Origin: Eucalyptus grandis
Taxonomy: Eukaryota > Streptophyta > Magnoliopsida > Myrtales > Myrtaceae
DNA length: 64,000 bases
Direction: 5' to 3'
Assembly: GCF_016545825.1 (NCBI RefSeq)
Contig: NC_052620.1
Location: forward strand, 15,872,001-15,936,000
Every line of letters starts with the position of its first letter. The stretch's first letter is position 1. Both the position numbers and the translations under genes were made by a program. The notes under the pieces are model-generated. The model searched no databases. It saw only the letters and a program-made list of their open reading frames with translations, and was not told where the DNA came from. Of this stretch, positions 35,380-49,100 are shown one piece after another.

Positions 35380-36235
35380 GGGATTTAGGAGTTGGGAAAA
35401 TATGGCTTCGAATTGGGTAGAACAATGAAGACGGATTTTTAGAGTACTCAAGTCGGATTTTAAGGCGTGATATCACTTTCTTTAAGGATTTAAATGCCCC
35501 ATAACGTTGCTAATGGTCACCGGCAAATATTCTTCAGGATACAACAAAGTCTCAAAATGAGAATACTAGATAGCAATTCTAGTATTTCTCTAAGGCCTCT
35601 CTAGGAAACAATTGAAAGGATGGCTGTAATTTTTAGAAAGAATGCTCGAAAAGATAAAAAATGATCACTTTTGTATTTCCGAAAAATGACATGTATATGT
35701 ATAAAACGCTCTTAAAACACAGGCAACTCTTCGTGAAAAATTGCAAAAAATGAACAAACGTGTCCTTTCGAAAATTGTCTAGATAAACAAAGGCGTCCAT
35801 TCGGAAGAAATTGAAAATGAACAATTGCCACTTTTCGGGAAAAGTTACAAATTGAACAAGTATCTTTTCCAAAAGTTGTCTTAAAAAGACACAAACATAA
35901 TAATAATTTTTTTAAAATAAATAAAATTTCTAATTTTTATTTTTTAATAATTTCAAAAAATTCTCAAAAAAAAAAAAAAAAACACAACATTTGAATTGAT
36001 TAAAGTTAATAAGATAACAGTACGAAAGAAAAATAAAATAACAAAGGGGTTAGTGCTAATTAAACCGCACGCTAAGTGCAGTGACATTATTTGCGCACCC
36101 GTGCGCGAGTATGGTGGGATCTAGCCCCACCCAATCATTTCTTTAGGTATACAAAGGAATTCCCACACTTATTAATTGGCTCACTTCCTTCCACTTTTCC
36201 TATGTAGGATAAGAAAAATGCACTTAGTCTGTTTT
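35380..36235. other. Segment private to copy C
   Basis: Copies A and B run from the TTAGTGATTTTTGT block directly to the TTAGGTACTTAAAG block; copy C has about 855 bases between them. It holds a degenerate tandem array near 35720-35885 (GAAAAATTGCAAAAAATGAA, period about 40-50 bp) and an A-rich stretch near 35960. No terminal repeats, target duplication or gene were recognised. Confidence 0.45.
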
Positions 36236-36782
36236 TACAAACAAACCTCCAACATTAGGTACATAAAGGAGGTTCCTTAATAATTATAAATAAATAATTT
36301 ACTTCTCAAGTTCTCCATTTCATAGAAGATTATTACATTGGGGTTTAGTTTTTGAACTTATGAAAAAACAATTAAATGCTTATACTTAGATATTAATTTT
36401 TTTTTTTTTCTCTGAGAGGTCATGTCTCTTTCAAACCACAAGTCTCATGGTCGTACACCTTCTCAGCGTGTTTCATAGTGCACAGAAGTATTTAATTTGT
36501 TCGAAAGTCCTGATTTATAGGCTCAGTCAAGTGTGTCTTTTTATTTGTTACGCAAATTACTAGTATGAAGATTAGAGTCGAATTGTATACACAAATTATT
36601 CATGTTGCACTTTTGAGTTCTAGTATATATATGTGATGAAATTTAATTTGTTGGAAACTCCGACCCACCACATTTTTAAAGCTTATTTAACAGAACTTTT
36701 ACTCGAAATGACCAAATTTAAATACTTAATCTACAATTATAATTTTTTATCTCACTTTAACTATTCGAGAGTAATTCAAAAG

Positions 36783-37110
36783 GAAAAATTACCCAATTAG
36801 TCCTTAAACCTATTATATTAATGTCAACTCAGTCTTAAATTTTTCAAAATTTCCAATTTAGTCCTACGTCATCGTACAAAATTCCTATGTAGTCTTTCTG
36901 GCCAATACCAAAAATAGTTGACGTGGTGGTCCATTCATTGTTGATCATCTTATGTGGCACATCACCATGTCTAGGATTTTTGGTGAAAATTTGCGGAAGG
37001 ACTATAATGAAAATTTTCACAAAAGTCTATGACTAAATTAGCAAGATTGAAACAATTTAGGACTGAATTGACATAGTATAATAAATTTAGAACTAATTGG
37101 ACAATTCCCC
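36783..37110. mobile_element. Short foldback MITE, copy C
   Basis: Counterpart of 30815-31145 at the same site. Left GGAAAAATTACCCAATTAGT and the minus-strand right end GGGGAATTGTCCAATTAGTT are inverted. Confidence 0.6.
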
Positions 37111-38004
37111 TTATTCAAAGAATATACACATAGGGATAATTTTTTTGGCTATATTTTCTTAATTTTCATTGAGGAAAGTTGAGTACAATTTTTTTTTTTC
37201 TTTGTTTGAATTGATAAAAGAGGATGGAAAGTAAAACTGTGAGGTTTGGTGGGATCATTGTTACTATCAACTTTTCTAAAAACTTATGCTGCTAGTGAAG
37301 GCATGATTTATTATTTAAATATTATAATAGTCCCTCTCAGGCTCGAAAATTTAATTCGGGAGGCAAATGAGGCTGAAAGATTCGAATTCAGAACCTCAAA
37401 TTCTAATACCACAAGAGATTTAGTGAGACTACTGTTAGTTGAAGGTGTAGTTTACTATTTAAATATTCTAACAAAAAGAATGAGAAAATCTTCTAAACTA
37501 TTATAACTTCTCATCTTGAAATTGGCAAGAAATAAAAGCAAATGTGTTTCTTACGCATCTGTCTACCAAATCACGTTTCCTTTTTAAGTGTTAATTAAAT
37601 ATTAGGTTTTCCTCCTATAAAAAATTAAGGAAAATAACACCTTGACCCTTCTTTTTTTGTTGAGGGGCCATATCTTTATTCACTTATTAACTCACATTCG
37701 TCCATGTCATCACTCCGCAAAATCTTTTTCCAGTCATTTAGGCTAAGTACATGATCTTTTGACATTGATGAGATTATTCTTGATTGATTTTACCAACAAG
37801 TAATGTTAAATTTACGACGATTGACTCGCAATCTATAAGAGAATGATGAGCTAATTCTATGTGTACAGGTAAAAGCAAGGAACCCTCGAATTCGAGGGTA
37901 TTTTGGTCCATGAGGGTTTGCAACGAGCTATTTAAGTTGTGTAACACAACTTAACAATCGACCAATAATTCAAGTTTTTTTAAACCTTAAATTACATCCA
38001 TAAA
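37111..38004. other. Downstream flank of MADS copy C, no gene
   Basis: Matches 31146-32060. An 86-codon open frame at 37246-37506 has no recognisable domain and its equivalent is not conserved in copy A. Confidence 0.45.
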
Positions 38005-41000
38005 AGGTATATTTGATGCATTGCATTTTCAATCTGAAGATAGATGAGATTGCTTCTATGATAGATCACATCAATGAATTTAATGTGAATTTGACTTCGA
38101 TGATGAGGTAAAGGCTTTAATTTTATTATTTTCCCTACTTGAAAGTTGGAGTGCAACTGTGACTGTAGTGAACATTTTTAACGAGAATATTTGTGGAAGA
38201 AAATCAGGTGAATCGAGATTTAATTCTTAACGAGAATATTTGCGGAAGAAAATCAAGTGAATTTTCATATGCTACCTTAAATACTAAAGCTAGAGTAAGA
38301 AGCAATCAACGAGGGTGGAACCAATATCTCGGTAGATCAAAGTCAAGAGGGAGAAGTAAATTGAGAACCCATGGAGAAATAATTTGCTAGAATTGCGAAA
38401 AGAAAGGCCATTTAAAATGAGATTATAGAGCCCTAAAGAGTAAATTTTACTATTGAAATCGAAACAAAGAGGAAGAGAAATATGTGAATGCAACTCTTGA
38501 AGAGACGCATGATGGTAATGCTTTAATTTTGAGTATTGATAGTCTAATTGAGTCTCAGATTCTTGACTCAGGTGTGTCGTTTCACTCTACTTCATGTAAA
38601 GAATTAATGCACAATTTTATTGCTAGAAAATTTGGAAAGATTTATCTTGCTGATGATGAACCTTTGAATACTATGGGAAAGGGCGATGTTCATATAAAAT
38701 CCACTAATGGATATCAATGGAAGTTATACGATATTAGATATGTTCTGGGACTTAAGAGAAATCTATTCTCTATAAATCAATTAGACAGCACAAGATATGG
38801 AATTATTTTTGGGGATAGCTCTTGGAAATTAGTTAAAGGTGCTTTGATTGTAGCACGGGAAATAAAGTCAGAAACGCTCTACCTAACCGAAAGTAGTAGA
38901 GAAACCGCAGTAGTTGCTCAGTTGGAAGCTGGTTTCAAATTATGGCACCATGGGCTTGGGCACATAAGCGAAAAAGGTATGAAGTTGTTAGCATCTAAGG
39001 GAAAACTACCTAATTTGAAGCCCATAGATATTGGTCTATGTGAAGATTGTGTTATGGACAAGCAGAAGCATGTTAGTTTTTCGAAGATTGGAAAGAGAAC
39101 CAAAGAAAGTAAAATTAAAGTTGGTGTCTACAGATGTGTGGGAACTGGCCTCTATGCATTCCCTTGAAGGCTTGTGCTATTATGTCACATTCTTTGACAA
39201 CTCCACTAGAAAGGTATTGAGATAGCTAGTATAAGTACCTAGAGGGGGGGTGAATAAGTGTAAAAATAATTCTTCGTGATATAAGAACAATACTAAGCAG
39301 ACAATAGAAATGAAGTTCTTCTTTGGTTAACAAGACGAATTATGATCAAAGTAAAGCAGAGAGTAGGGAAGAGAAAATTGAACACAATGTTTATAGTGGT
39401 TCGGCTTATTCCAAGCCTATGTCCACTCTTTCGCATTGATAGCCCACCGACTGGATTTCACTATGAACAAAAGAGTTGTTACAGCAAAGCTCTCCCTTGA
39501 TTTCACAGTGTAGAAACTCTACTACACTTTCTCAAGGTCTCTCAAAGTATATACTCTCTTTTGCGTACAAGATTTCGCTTAGTAAATGAATTGACTAAGA
39601 ACAAAGAGCTTCAGACTTTGGAATTCTTCTATCGCGCACTCACTCGAACAACTGGAACGTCTTCCTTTTGTACTCCTTTATGCCATCATACCCGTTAGCA
39701 CTTACCAAAGGAATTCCTCAAATCTACCCGTTGGACGGAATCAATTAGGAAGATCATTCGAGCTATTAAAGGAACATGTCGATAGCCCATCAATCCTGCT
39801 CGTTCATATAATCAGGATCTTGGTTTCCATAAGTAGAACCTTCCAAGTATACTTCGCCAATCATCGGATCCTTAATCTCTGAATCAATCATGATCAAATA
39901 AAGGATTCCGTTATGATATATCCAGTCAAGAGATCTTCTCCAGTCGATAAGGTTAAATCCTTAATGAAACATCCAGTTCTGGATAACCCATCTTCGACGG
40001 ATTAGAAACTGTCAATGAGAATAGACTTTGAGTCTTGAGTCTGGCAGTCCGAGGTCTTCGACTTTGAATAGTAGAGTCTCGCAGATCTTCGACTAGACCG
40101 ATGGAAATGTTTTATCAGCTTCAAAATACTCCAGGAAGATTTCTCCAACAGGTATAAGTTTATTTTGTGAAAGAAATTTTTTTGATGTGTTTTCTACTTT
40201 TAAGAGACGAAAAGCTGAAGTGGAGAATAAGACTGGCTTGAAAATTGAATGTCTAAGGTTTGATAATGGTGGTGACTATAATAGCAAGGAGTTTAAGTGA
40301 TTTTGTGTGTAGAGAACACAATTAGAATGACAAGAACTATTCCCAACAGACTGTAGCAAAACGGAGTTGATGAAAGAATGAACATAACTTTGAATAGCGT
40401 ATAACAAGTATGAGGTTGCATGTAGGATTAGCCAAGATTTTTTGGGTGGATGCAATTAACACCGCAACATATCTGATCAATAGAGGACCTTCGGTTCCAC
40501 TTGATTTTAAGTTACTAGAAGAAGAATGGAGTGGAAAGAAGATAAATCTCTTGCATCTGAAAGTTTTTGGTAGTGTTTTGTATGCCCACATATATTCTAA
40601 AAATAGAGATAAGCTTGATGCAAAAGCTAAAAAATGTTTTTTTGTTGGATATGGTTTTGATTTTTTCGGTTATCAATTTTGGGATGAACAAAATAGAAAA
40701 ATAATAATAATTACTCATGTTACATTCAAAGAAATCATGTTGTATAAGAACAGCGACACAATTTAGTGTGAAGAAACAAATGGTAGAGAATCGAGAGATT
40801 GAATTAGATGAGGTTTTTAAGAGTGTTCAGGTTGAAATTCCTAAAACTATTGTTGTAGACTCTGATCAAAAACCAAAACAAGAATTATGTACACTTGAAC
40901 CCACTTTGAGAAGATCTAGTAGAACACCAAAACCTGTACAAAGATATTCTCCGTCATTGCATTATTTGCTTTCGACTAACGCTGGCCAACCAGAAATTTT

Positions 41001-41190
41001 TTCAAAAGTACTATAGGTTAAACAATCTATTATGTAGGAGTTAGCAATGCAGGATGAGTTAGTTTCACTAGAAAAAAAAGAAATTTTGTGTTAACTCAAT
41101 TACCATATGGGAAGAAAGCATTGCAAAGCGAGTGGGTGTATTGGGTCAAAGAAAAAGTTGATGGGAGCAAAAGGTACAAAAGCAAGCTTA
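38005..41190 (+). mobile_element. Ty1/copia fragment (Tork/Tnt1-like), degenerate
   Basis: Gag end with a mutated zinc knuckle near 38388-38440 (stops inside CxxC...H). An open 227-codon stretch (38484-39167) follows, with a protease motif LDSG, a GAG-pre-integrase region and the integrase zinc finger WHHGLGH...CEDC. The integrase core continues (DVWELASMH), is interrupted by the solo LTR at 39218-40150, and resumes with FDNGGDY, AINTATYLINRGPS and DKLDAKAKKCFFVGY. It ends just inside reverse transcriptase (LPYGKKALQ) at about 41190, exactly where segmental copy B begins. Neither own LTR is present. Stops and frameshifts show it is dead. Confidence 0.82.
39218..40150. mobile_element. Solo LTR, 933 bp, inside copia fragment
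   Basis: Starts TGAGATAGC, ends TCTCCAACA, and is bounded by the perfect 5-bp duplication GGTAT (39213-39217 and 40151-40155). Removing it and one GGTAT rejoins the copia integrase region. Near its start is CCTAGAGGGGGGGTGAATAA, a motif I associate with SIRE/Maximus-type copia LTRs (inference). No internal genes remain, so it is a product of LTR-LTR recombination. Confidence 0.88.
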
Positions 41191-41204
41191 GTGATAATTA
41201 CAGA

Positions 41205-42800
41205 TTTAGCCAACACGCACATTCAAGGGAAGGAAAAAGGACCACCCTATGAACAAGAGGAAAATGGTTAAGCAAATGCGGATCGTATTTCATCACAAGT
41301 GCGAGGCCCATCCGCACGATCAAACAGATTCTCAATCGATGCAAATGTCATTGAATGATCAACAAAAAAAGAAAGGAGAAAGAACATAAAGAAGCGGAGA
41401 ACATGACCGTGGCAATCATGAATCTTCTCATTTCGATAGGAAATTTAAACGATAAAAGACAGAGGGGACGACAGTTCTACCGTTAAGAAACCAACTTTGC
41501 TGCTGTTCTTGAGTTTGATTGTCAACATGGGTCGTCCAAATGCTTTAGATCTCAAGTTCTTTCTTTCTTATGGACGACGACTTCATGTCTTTTCTGTCCA
41601 GCCTACCTTCATCTTTATTTTAGCCTTTTATTTCAATTAAGGAATTATGAGACAAATGATCCCTAAACTTTATCCTAAGGTGCTACGCAATCTCTGAACT
41701 TTCAATTTATTTAAAATAGTCCTTGGACTTTTCGTACATTTTTAATTTAGTCTTTGAACTATACAATAATGTTCAATATTGTCTTTTGACTAAGTTGAAT
41801 ATGTATCAAAAGTCCAATGACCACATTTCACAATTGACTATAATTTATGGATTATATTGAACAAATTAAAAGTTTATGAATTATCAAAGGAGAAAAAATG
41901 ACATAATTAGTTCTTGAGCTTTTAATTTGTTCAATGTGATTGTAGATTTGTAGCCTAATATGCAATATAGTCCACAGAGTTTCGATACATATTTAACCTA
42001 ATCCCTGAATTATTGAAAAAGTTCAATGCTGTCTTTCTATTAATTTAAGTCCAAAGACAACATTTAGGGACAAAATTGAACATATACTAAATGCCCAGGC
42101 ATCCCTTTATAAAAATTAAAGTGCAAAGACCACATTGCACATTTGGATAAAGTTTAGGAATCATTTATGCCACTATCCCATAATTGAAATGAAAAGCTAA
42201 AACATGGATGAAGGTAGAATAGACAAAAATACATGAAGTCGTCATCAATAAGAAAGAGAAGAACTTGAGATCGAAGCACTTGAACGACCCATGTTGACGA
42301 TCAAACTTGAGAACACGAGTAAATTTGATTTCTTGACGGTAAAACTATTGACCCCTCTCTATCTCTTCCGTTTAAATTTTGTGTCAAGTTGAGAAGATTC
42401 ATGGTTGACATGGTCGTGTTCTCTATTTCTTGATGTTCTATTTTTTTGTTGCTCGTTCATTGATGTTTGTAAGAAATTGAGAATCTGTCTGATCGTGCGG
42501 ATGCACCTCGACTTGCAGTGAATTACAATCCCAATTTGCTCGACCATTTTCCTCTTGTTCTTGGGTGGTCCTTTTTCCTTCCCCTGAATTTGAGCTTGCT
42601 GGCTAAATCCGTACTTGTCGCTCTCACTTGTGTGATTGATGATTTAAATGCGTATTTTGCTGTTCTTTTTTCTTGCCTCGTTGCAGTTATCTCAGTCAAA
42701 GGGGAATTCATCTTTGGTTCTTGGGAGTTCCGATTTCTTTTCGCTTTTGAAAATTTGCAATTTTTTCTCGTTATTGTTCTGGCAGAGTAAAATGAGCGCA
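41205..42800. repeat. Imperfect palindrome (foldback), copy B
   Basis: Counterpart of 14889-16700 with its outermost left arm missing, because the duplication junction falls inside it. The right arm is kept to about 42800. Short minus-strand open frames across the right arm are shadows of the repeat. Confidence 0.7.
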
Positions 42801-43155
42801 AAATTTTCTACTTTCGTTGAATCATGGTGAATAATGTGAAGGTTTTTTTTTTTTTTTTTTGTGATGTCAAATCCAATGCTTTAAACTCACAATTAGTTCA
42901 TGATCTCTGGCTAATAGTTCTAGTCAAGTAGAAATGGAGGTTAAGGGAAGTACAAGCTGTTATAGACGGAGAAGGAGAACCGTTTGAATACTCAAATTTG
43001 GTTCAAAAAGTGTAATGCGCATTGAAGGAGGATTTCAAACTTTATCACAACAAGAAATGCAAGTTCAATTGTACAATTTTTTATTTTTGCTTACTCACAA
43101 GACCTTACTTTACTGTTTTGATCACCATTTCACAGTGCACTCATTTGCACACACG

Positions 43156-44623
43156 TTTGATGTACCATGATTCTTTTGTATTTAAATACCCTTGTGAGTG
43201 GAGTTTGGGGTTAAGAGTGAGTGATGCAAAGGGGATGATTCAACTAGTTCATGAGAGTGGTGTCCAGAATGATTGGTACTAGGAGTTCTATGATAAAACG
43301 ATTATATCTCTAGGAGCTTTGAAGGCGGAGTTAATTTTCTGTGCATAAACTAGTTGGGATGCCGCTCTCCTAATAATGCCAATCAATTATTGTGCCTAAA
43401 GTGTTCGGCGTGTCTTGCTGGATGGACTAGATATGTGAGCTAAGTTGGATATGGTATGATATGATGTGAGGATGATATTCACCATACTATTCTTAGGAAC
43501 AACTATAGAAGGAAGGCTAGCTTGGTGCTCTTGGCTCACTAGGCATTGCACGGACTATTTCGTGGCCAAGGAACTATCGTTCTATGACAAGTGGTGTTAG
43601 AGCAGAATTCCTTCAATAAGTGAGTTTGAGTAAGAGAAAACCTATGGTCTACTCGTTCCTACGATGGCAGAGAGTGAATTGTCAAGGCAAAACCTGCTTA
43701 GACAAAGTGTGGCTCTTGACCAACTTCTAAGATGACAACGAGGGCACATGAAAGAACTGATTCCTTACTAAATAGGGAAACCGATCTTAGATCAATAGGC
43801 GAATCTCAAGATGGGTTTGCTACGAAATTTTTAACGGGGGAAGAAACCTCCATTAGTTTGTTGAGATCAAGAAAAGCTTAGTAGGTGAAATAGGATCATG
43901 CCAAATAAAGTCGTTGGCTCCAAAAGCCGCACTCGTTAGAGAAAGCACAAGTGACCAAGTTGCCTGAACAATTGCAATCGAAAGAAGCTACCAATGGAGT
44001 GGCCTGTTCTATTAGGCAAGCATTTGCATTCGATGTTGATCCAAAGTGGCACATTAATGGTTGATGAACTATTCAATGTATGCTCTAGAGTAGTGCATTA
44101 ATAGTTGAAGAATGTAGGGAAGTCACATAATAGCCCACAACGAGAGCATTGTGGAATTGTCAGGGGAGGATGGGGAATGTCACGAACCGTGATTGTACCC
44201 TGGTGAATGAAGTTTTAGGTTATTAAGTAAAGAGTGAGTGATACAGAGGGAATGATACAACTGATTTGTGATAGTGACGTCAAAACAATTGATTTTAGGA
44301 GTTCTGGGATATAACAACTACATCTTTACAAAGCTCTAGGGGGTGGGTTGGCTTTCGGTGCACAAACTGATAGGGAGTTTATATGGTTTTCCTCATGAAG
44401 CCATGATAGGCCAAAACCAGCTGTTGTGCGTAAAGTGTTCTATGTGTCTCGGTTGATGGACTAGATTCCCGAGCTAAACTATACATGGTACAATCCAGTA
44501 TGAGGAAAATATTCACTGTACTATTTTTAGGAACAAATATAGAAGGAAGGTTGACTTCATATTCCTGATTCACCAGGTGCTGCATGGGCTATTTCACTGC
44601 CGAGGAACTGCTGAACAGTGACA
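43156..44623 (+). mobile_element. TRIM-like small LTR retroelement, copy B
   Basis: LTRs at 43156-43589 and 44178-44623. Primer-binding-like site TGGTGTTAGAGCAG at 43592 (one further mutation than in copy A). Polypurine tract weakened to GGGGAGGATGGGGAA before the 3' LTR. Same insertion as 17912-19387, carried along by the duplication. Confidence 0.78.
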
Positions 44624-44886
44624 CACACCTATCACATGAACTAATCACTCAATTCCCTCTCTCATCCCCTTTGTTAGTTGTTTTACACTTGCTTAAAAGG
44701 CAACCCAAATCGTAATGTTGGTGCCTATGGTAGTCTCAACCTGCCTGAGGGTTCTAGATATATGCAACCACAAGCTGGTAATCCTGGTAAGGTGGTGAAC
44801 TAGGTAGAAATTTGAGGGAAGCTAATTAGGTGTTTGAGAAAAAAACTAGAGAGATGTATTCTATGATAGTCCTAGAGAATTTTTGT

Positions 44887-44887
<1 letters not shown>

Positions 44888-44918
<31 letters not shown>

Positions 44919-44940
44919 AGGAGGAGGAGGAGGAGGAGAG
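44888..44940. repeat. (GA)n/(GAG)n microsatellite
   Basis: A GA run of about 13 units passing into a GGA run. Copy A has a shorter, interrupted version at the same place. Confidence 0.85.
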
Positions 44941-45489
44941 GTGTTAATTGCATAGTAACAAGTTGATGTGACTTTCCATGGTTTTGGGGAGTGTTAATCA
45001 TTGAAGGGTGTTCGATGTGACTTTCCATAATTTGCTATCGTTTTTGGAAACATCCATAAAATTGTGGTTGTCCTTATAATTTATTTTACTATGTGGGTGT
45101 CCTAAGATAATCTGTTATTGACAAGTTAAAAGCTTTATCAAATTTAGCAGTGATGCAAAGTGGTCATTTATAAATTAGCGCACTAAATAAAGTTGCTGCG
45201 AAAGAGTTATGCTAATTAGAGCTTAAGTGTGATGGATTTTACCGACTGCTTTGTGCATCGACATACTTACAATTATAATAACATTTTTCTGGTCTAGATA
45301 TGAGGCTTCTTGAAATCCAATGGTGACACCACAAACAAAGAAACAAAACGAAACCGCATTTGTAAAACAGTTCCTTTTCAATTGATGAAAATTAAATCAC
45401 AGATCCTTTTAAGATTCCTTGTAGGGTCATTTATAACCCTTTTGTTCTGCTTCTTTTTTAAGCTTGTGATACTATTTCGTGGGTAACTT

Positions 45490-45925
45490 TATGTTTCTTC
45501 TTAAAATGGACAAATTAGAGAAAATAAGCAGCGGTGGTAACGAAAGAATTCCCTACTTTTCTCCAGAGATTGTATCAGAAATGTCATACAAGCCTCCTAT
45601 CGACTCAATCATACACTGCACATGCGTATGCAAAGCCTAATGCTACCTAAAAAAATCTCCCACTTTCATCGAGTAGCTTTTTAATAGCAACATTTACAAG
45701 CAACCGACTCTTATCCTTGAACTGTTTTGCACAAAGAATGACTCCACACAACCGTTTCTTTTGGTGGATATCAAGAGACATAGGGTTAGACGGAGTCACA
45801 TTGATCCACTAAAAGAACTTTCGACCATGAGCACTTGTCGAGCATTGCTATGTGTAGGTTCTCTGTCAGCTCTTCATCCTATTTTTGTTTTCAATCCCAT
45901 AACAAGGGACTACATAAGCTTAAGT
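45490..45925 (+). pseudogene. F-box protein pseudogene, copy B
   Basis: Counterpart of 20290-20722. The longest clean stretch reads SNIYKQPTLILELFC, then QPFLLVDIKRHRVRRSHIDP, then STCRALLCVGSLSAL and IFVFNPITRDYISLSK, the start of an FBA-type domain. An in-frame TAG precedes it and the F-box part is out of frame. In copy B this stretch stays in one frame longer than in A, so the two copies carry different later lesions. Confidence 0.7.
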
Positions 45926-46144
45926 AAATAATAAAACCTTTTTACTAATAATTTTTCTCTGAATATGTGGAAAATATATGATTGTTCCAAAGCTAAAGCC
46001 ATTGGTGCAATTGAGTGCAGAAAATTCTAGTTTTACCCATGAGCAATTTTTTTTTTCTTTTTATTCTGAGTGGACTCGTTAATTAAGTCTGTTACGGATT
46101 CTCATACAAAGTATTAGCTAGCAATAGACATTAAAAGGATGCCA

Positions 46145-49100
46145 TGTCACGCCTCGATCCTCGAGCGCGTGCCCATCCCTCGGTGGTCAATAAATTTGTG
46201 ACATCCCAGGACACGTCGCCGACCCATTCCTTTTAATGTGCATGCGGAAGCAAATTACTAATCCCCTGACCACAACAAATGTGGGATAGAAAGGTAGGAC
46301 AACAAATTTCAATTCAATCAACATAGTTTTTATAAACAATCTGGTTTACAATAAGATGCCAACTCTAGGGTTTAAGTACAGGAGGTCTATCTCCAAAAAG
46401 AACTTCTGAGCCACCCATGCTCCCAACCCTTATGCCTCAAGCTCCGTGTTCTTCACATTAGGGACCTAAAAAGTTAAGCCCACGACGGGATGAGACAATG
46501 TCTCAACATGTTCACCCCCTAAACCCCGACTAGGATGGAAATACGCCTAGAGGCAATTTATGCACACAAGTCAGAAGACTTATCTCTCCTCAGTTCCTTC
46601 TTGCATGTCAGTACAATTCATAATTTCAACCAATCAGTTCAATCCAATCGATCAATTCAATACCATTTATCAATTCCGTACCATCTATCAATCAATCGAT
46701 ACGATTATTACTCACACAAGCTGAAATGGATTATAGCTCTCACAAGCTGATATAGATGGTTATTGCTCTCACAAGCTAATATATAGATGGTTATTACTCT
46801 TACAAGCTGATATATAGATGGTAGCTCGCACAAGCTGATATATATTATAAGTCACCCATGTTGATATAGTATACTGCTCTTACAAGCTGACATACAGTAA
46901 TGATCACACAAGCTGATGATTCAATAATGCTCACACAAGCTGATACACGATAAATCAATCCAGGCCAATAATGTTGTACTTTGCACACCAATTCCTCAAT
47001 TAAAATAATGAACTTGGTCTAATTTCATCGTGTTAAAAACACCCGATAAAATTAATCGTGTGTGGGTACACAGTCGGTCTGAGCCAAGATGTTATATATT
47101 TCTTTTCAAAAATCCAACTATTTAATATAGTGCCTAAAAACATTTTTGGCGTTAAAAACCGATGCCTCGTTATTTTCTGATTAAATACCAAAATTATACC
47201 ATTTTGGGATAAATACCCAAAATTACAATCATCACTCAATTTGCACAAAATAGCATTTAATTGCAAAAACTAAGCACATCATTGCAATCAGCACGAAATT
47301 CCCGTCACCGGCTATCTTGGTATAATTTTCGAAAATAAAAATAATTAAATAAATACAATTAAATACCAAAAACGCAAACTTAGGCCGTAAATGCTTAATT
47401 AACCACCTAAACGGGCCAGGAAAATTTCCAAACCTATCTAGATAAGTAGTATAACTTATCTAGTCTCTAATTTGTCCATTCTAACCACCTAACATGCACA
47501 AACGAATAATTAAATCGCTAATACATTCTAACTAACCACATAAATCATATTTAGCCTAAACTAATCATCCCTTAAATGTCATTAATTCCATAAGTAGAGT
47601 TTAGCAAGTAAACTCATTGGATTAGCGAACCGGTGAGTCCACGGCGACAGCGACGCGATGGTGGCGCAATGGTGGCTGAAACTTGGGCTTATGATGACGC
47701 CAAATAAAGCTCGGACCAGGCTGAAAACGACAAAGGAAGTAGACGGATTGAGCTGGTTGAGCCGCTTCGGTTCTGTGGAGGTGAAAACGGCAGTTGGATG
47801 GGTGTGCCTTGGGTTGGCTTTGGCGGCCGCAAGTGGTGGTGCTGGTGCTGGTGTAACAGATGGAGAAGCTGTTAGCGTGTGGGCTGAGGTTGTTGAAGCT
47901 TGGAGAGGCATGGGATGGCTGGACGTGCATGGGCTGCACGGTCAAACGGAGAAGAGGACAGAAGCGGAGGGAGCTCGTGGGTTGACTCGGTGGAGGGCGT
48001 GAGCTGTAGGCGACGAGAATTGGTGGAGATGGAGTGGTGGTCTTTGGACGTGTGGTAGTAGGGGTTGATTCGATGGAGTGGTGTGCAGCTGTAGGGAAGA
48101 GAAATGGAGGGAGGAAAGTGGGTTGCTGCAGAACAAAAGAAAGGAAGGGATGAGGAAGGAGAGAGTGTTGGTAGAGAGGGGGAAAGAAATCTGTGAAATA
48201 AAGAAAAGGAGAGAGTGGGAGAGACGTGTGTGAGAGGGAGAGATAAGGAAGAGCCCAAAAAGTCAAAAAAAGAAGGGAGAAAAGGCGATGGAAGAATACG
48301 GTAGAGGGTGGTTGGATGGAGGGGAAACATGTGAGAGAGAGAGAGAGAGAGAGAAGGAGAAAGAGGGGGAGGGATGAAAGTCAAGATAATTATCCAATTT
48401 CATCATTTCTTGGTCCCACAAGCCTTCATGTTCATCTCTTTGGTCCCCCATCACTTTCTTGCACATAAATCCCCATAATTAGCTAAGTTGATGCCAAATG
48501 TTGTAGCCCCCATACCAGCCCACGAATTTCCCTCAATTGGACTTTAATTTCTTTACAAATATTTCCAATTTGGTGACCAATTTTGCTGAGGAGGAATTCT
48601 ACACAATTTCTACAATTTCCCTTCACCAAGTAACTCACTTTGGAGGCCAAAAATCCCTTCAATTTGGCCCATCCGAATTTCCTTTCTTTTCCGAATCGTC
48701 CGAATTGATTTTCCATAAAAATCCTGAGCTCACTGAAAATTCTTCAAAGGATGAGTCGACGTTCCTAAAATAAATTGTGACATAACGGTACTGTTAATTT
48801 CTGAAATCGGGTTCAAATTCGCGGTTGATTTCAATTTGACACAATTTTAGCATGACCTAACCTACTGGGTAGCTTTTAGGAATTTTTAGCGCATTTGACC
48901 CGTGATCGATTATTTTCGAGCCACAATGTACATCTTCGACACATTGATGACTCTCGGTTGTCGTGAAAATCTCGAGATTTCAAATACGGACACAAAGTAC
49001 CAAAACGATAGAAAAATCGGTTTAGTGTCGATTGACAAGAATTTTGTAATTAAGTGGAACCATCCACACTTAATCACATGGCTTTGTGGAATCGACTTAT

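Noticed and set aside
36783..37110. Independent insertion of the MITE into copies A and C
   Set aside because: Both sit at the same place in duplicated flanks, so one insertion before duplication is simpler.
47582..48466. Overlapping minus-strand frames up to 214 codons in copy B LTR
   Set aside because: Same argument: low-complexity pyrimidine-rich sequence with no domain and no conserved frame between the two elements.
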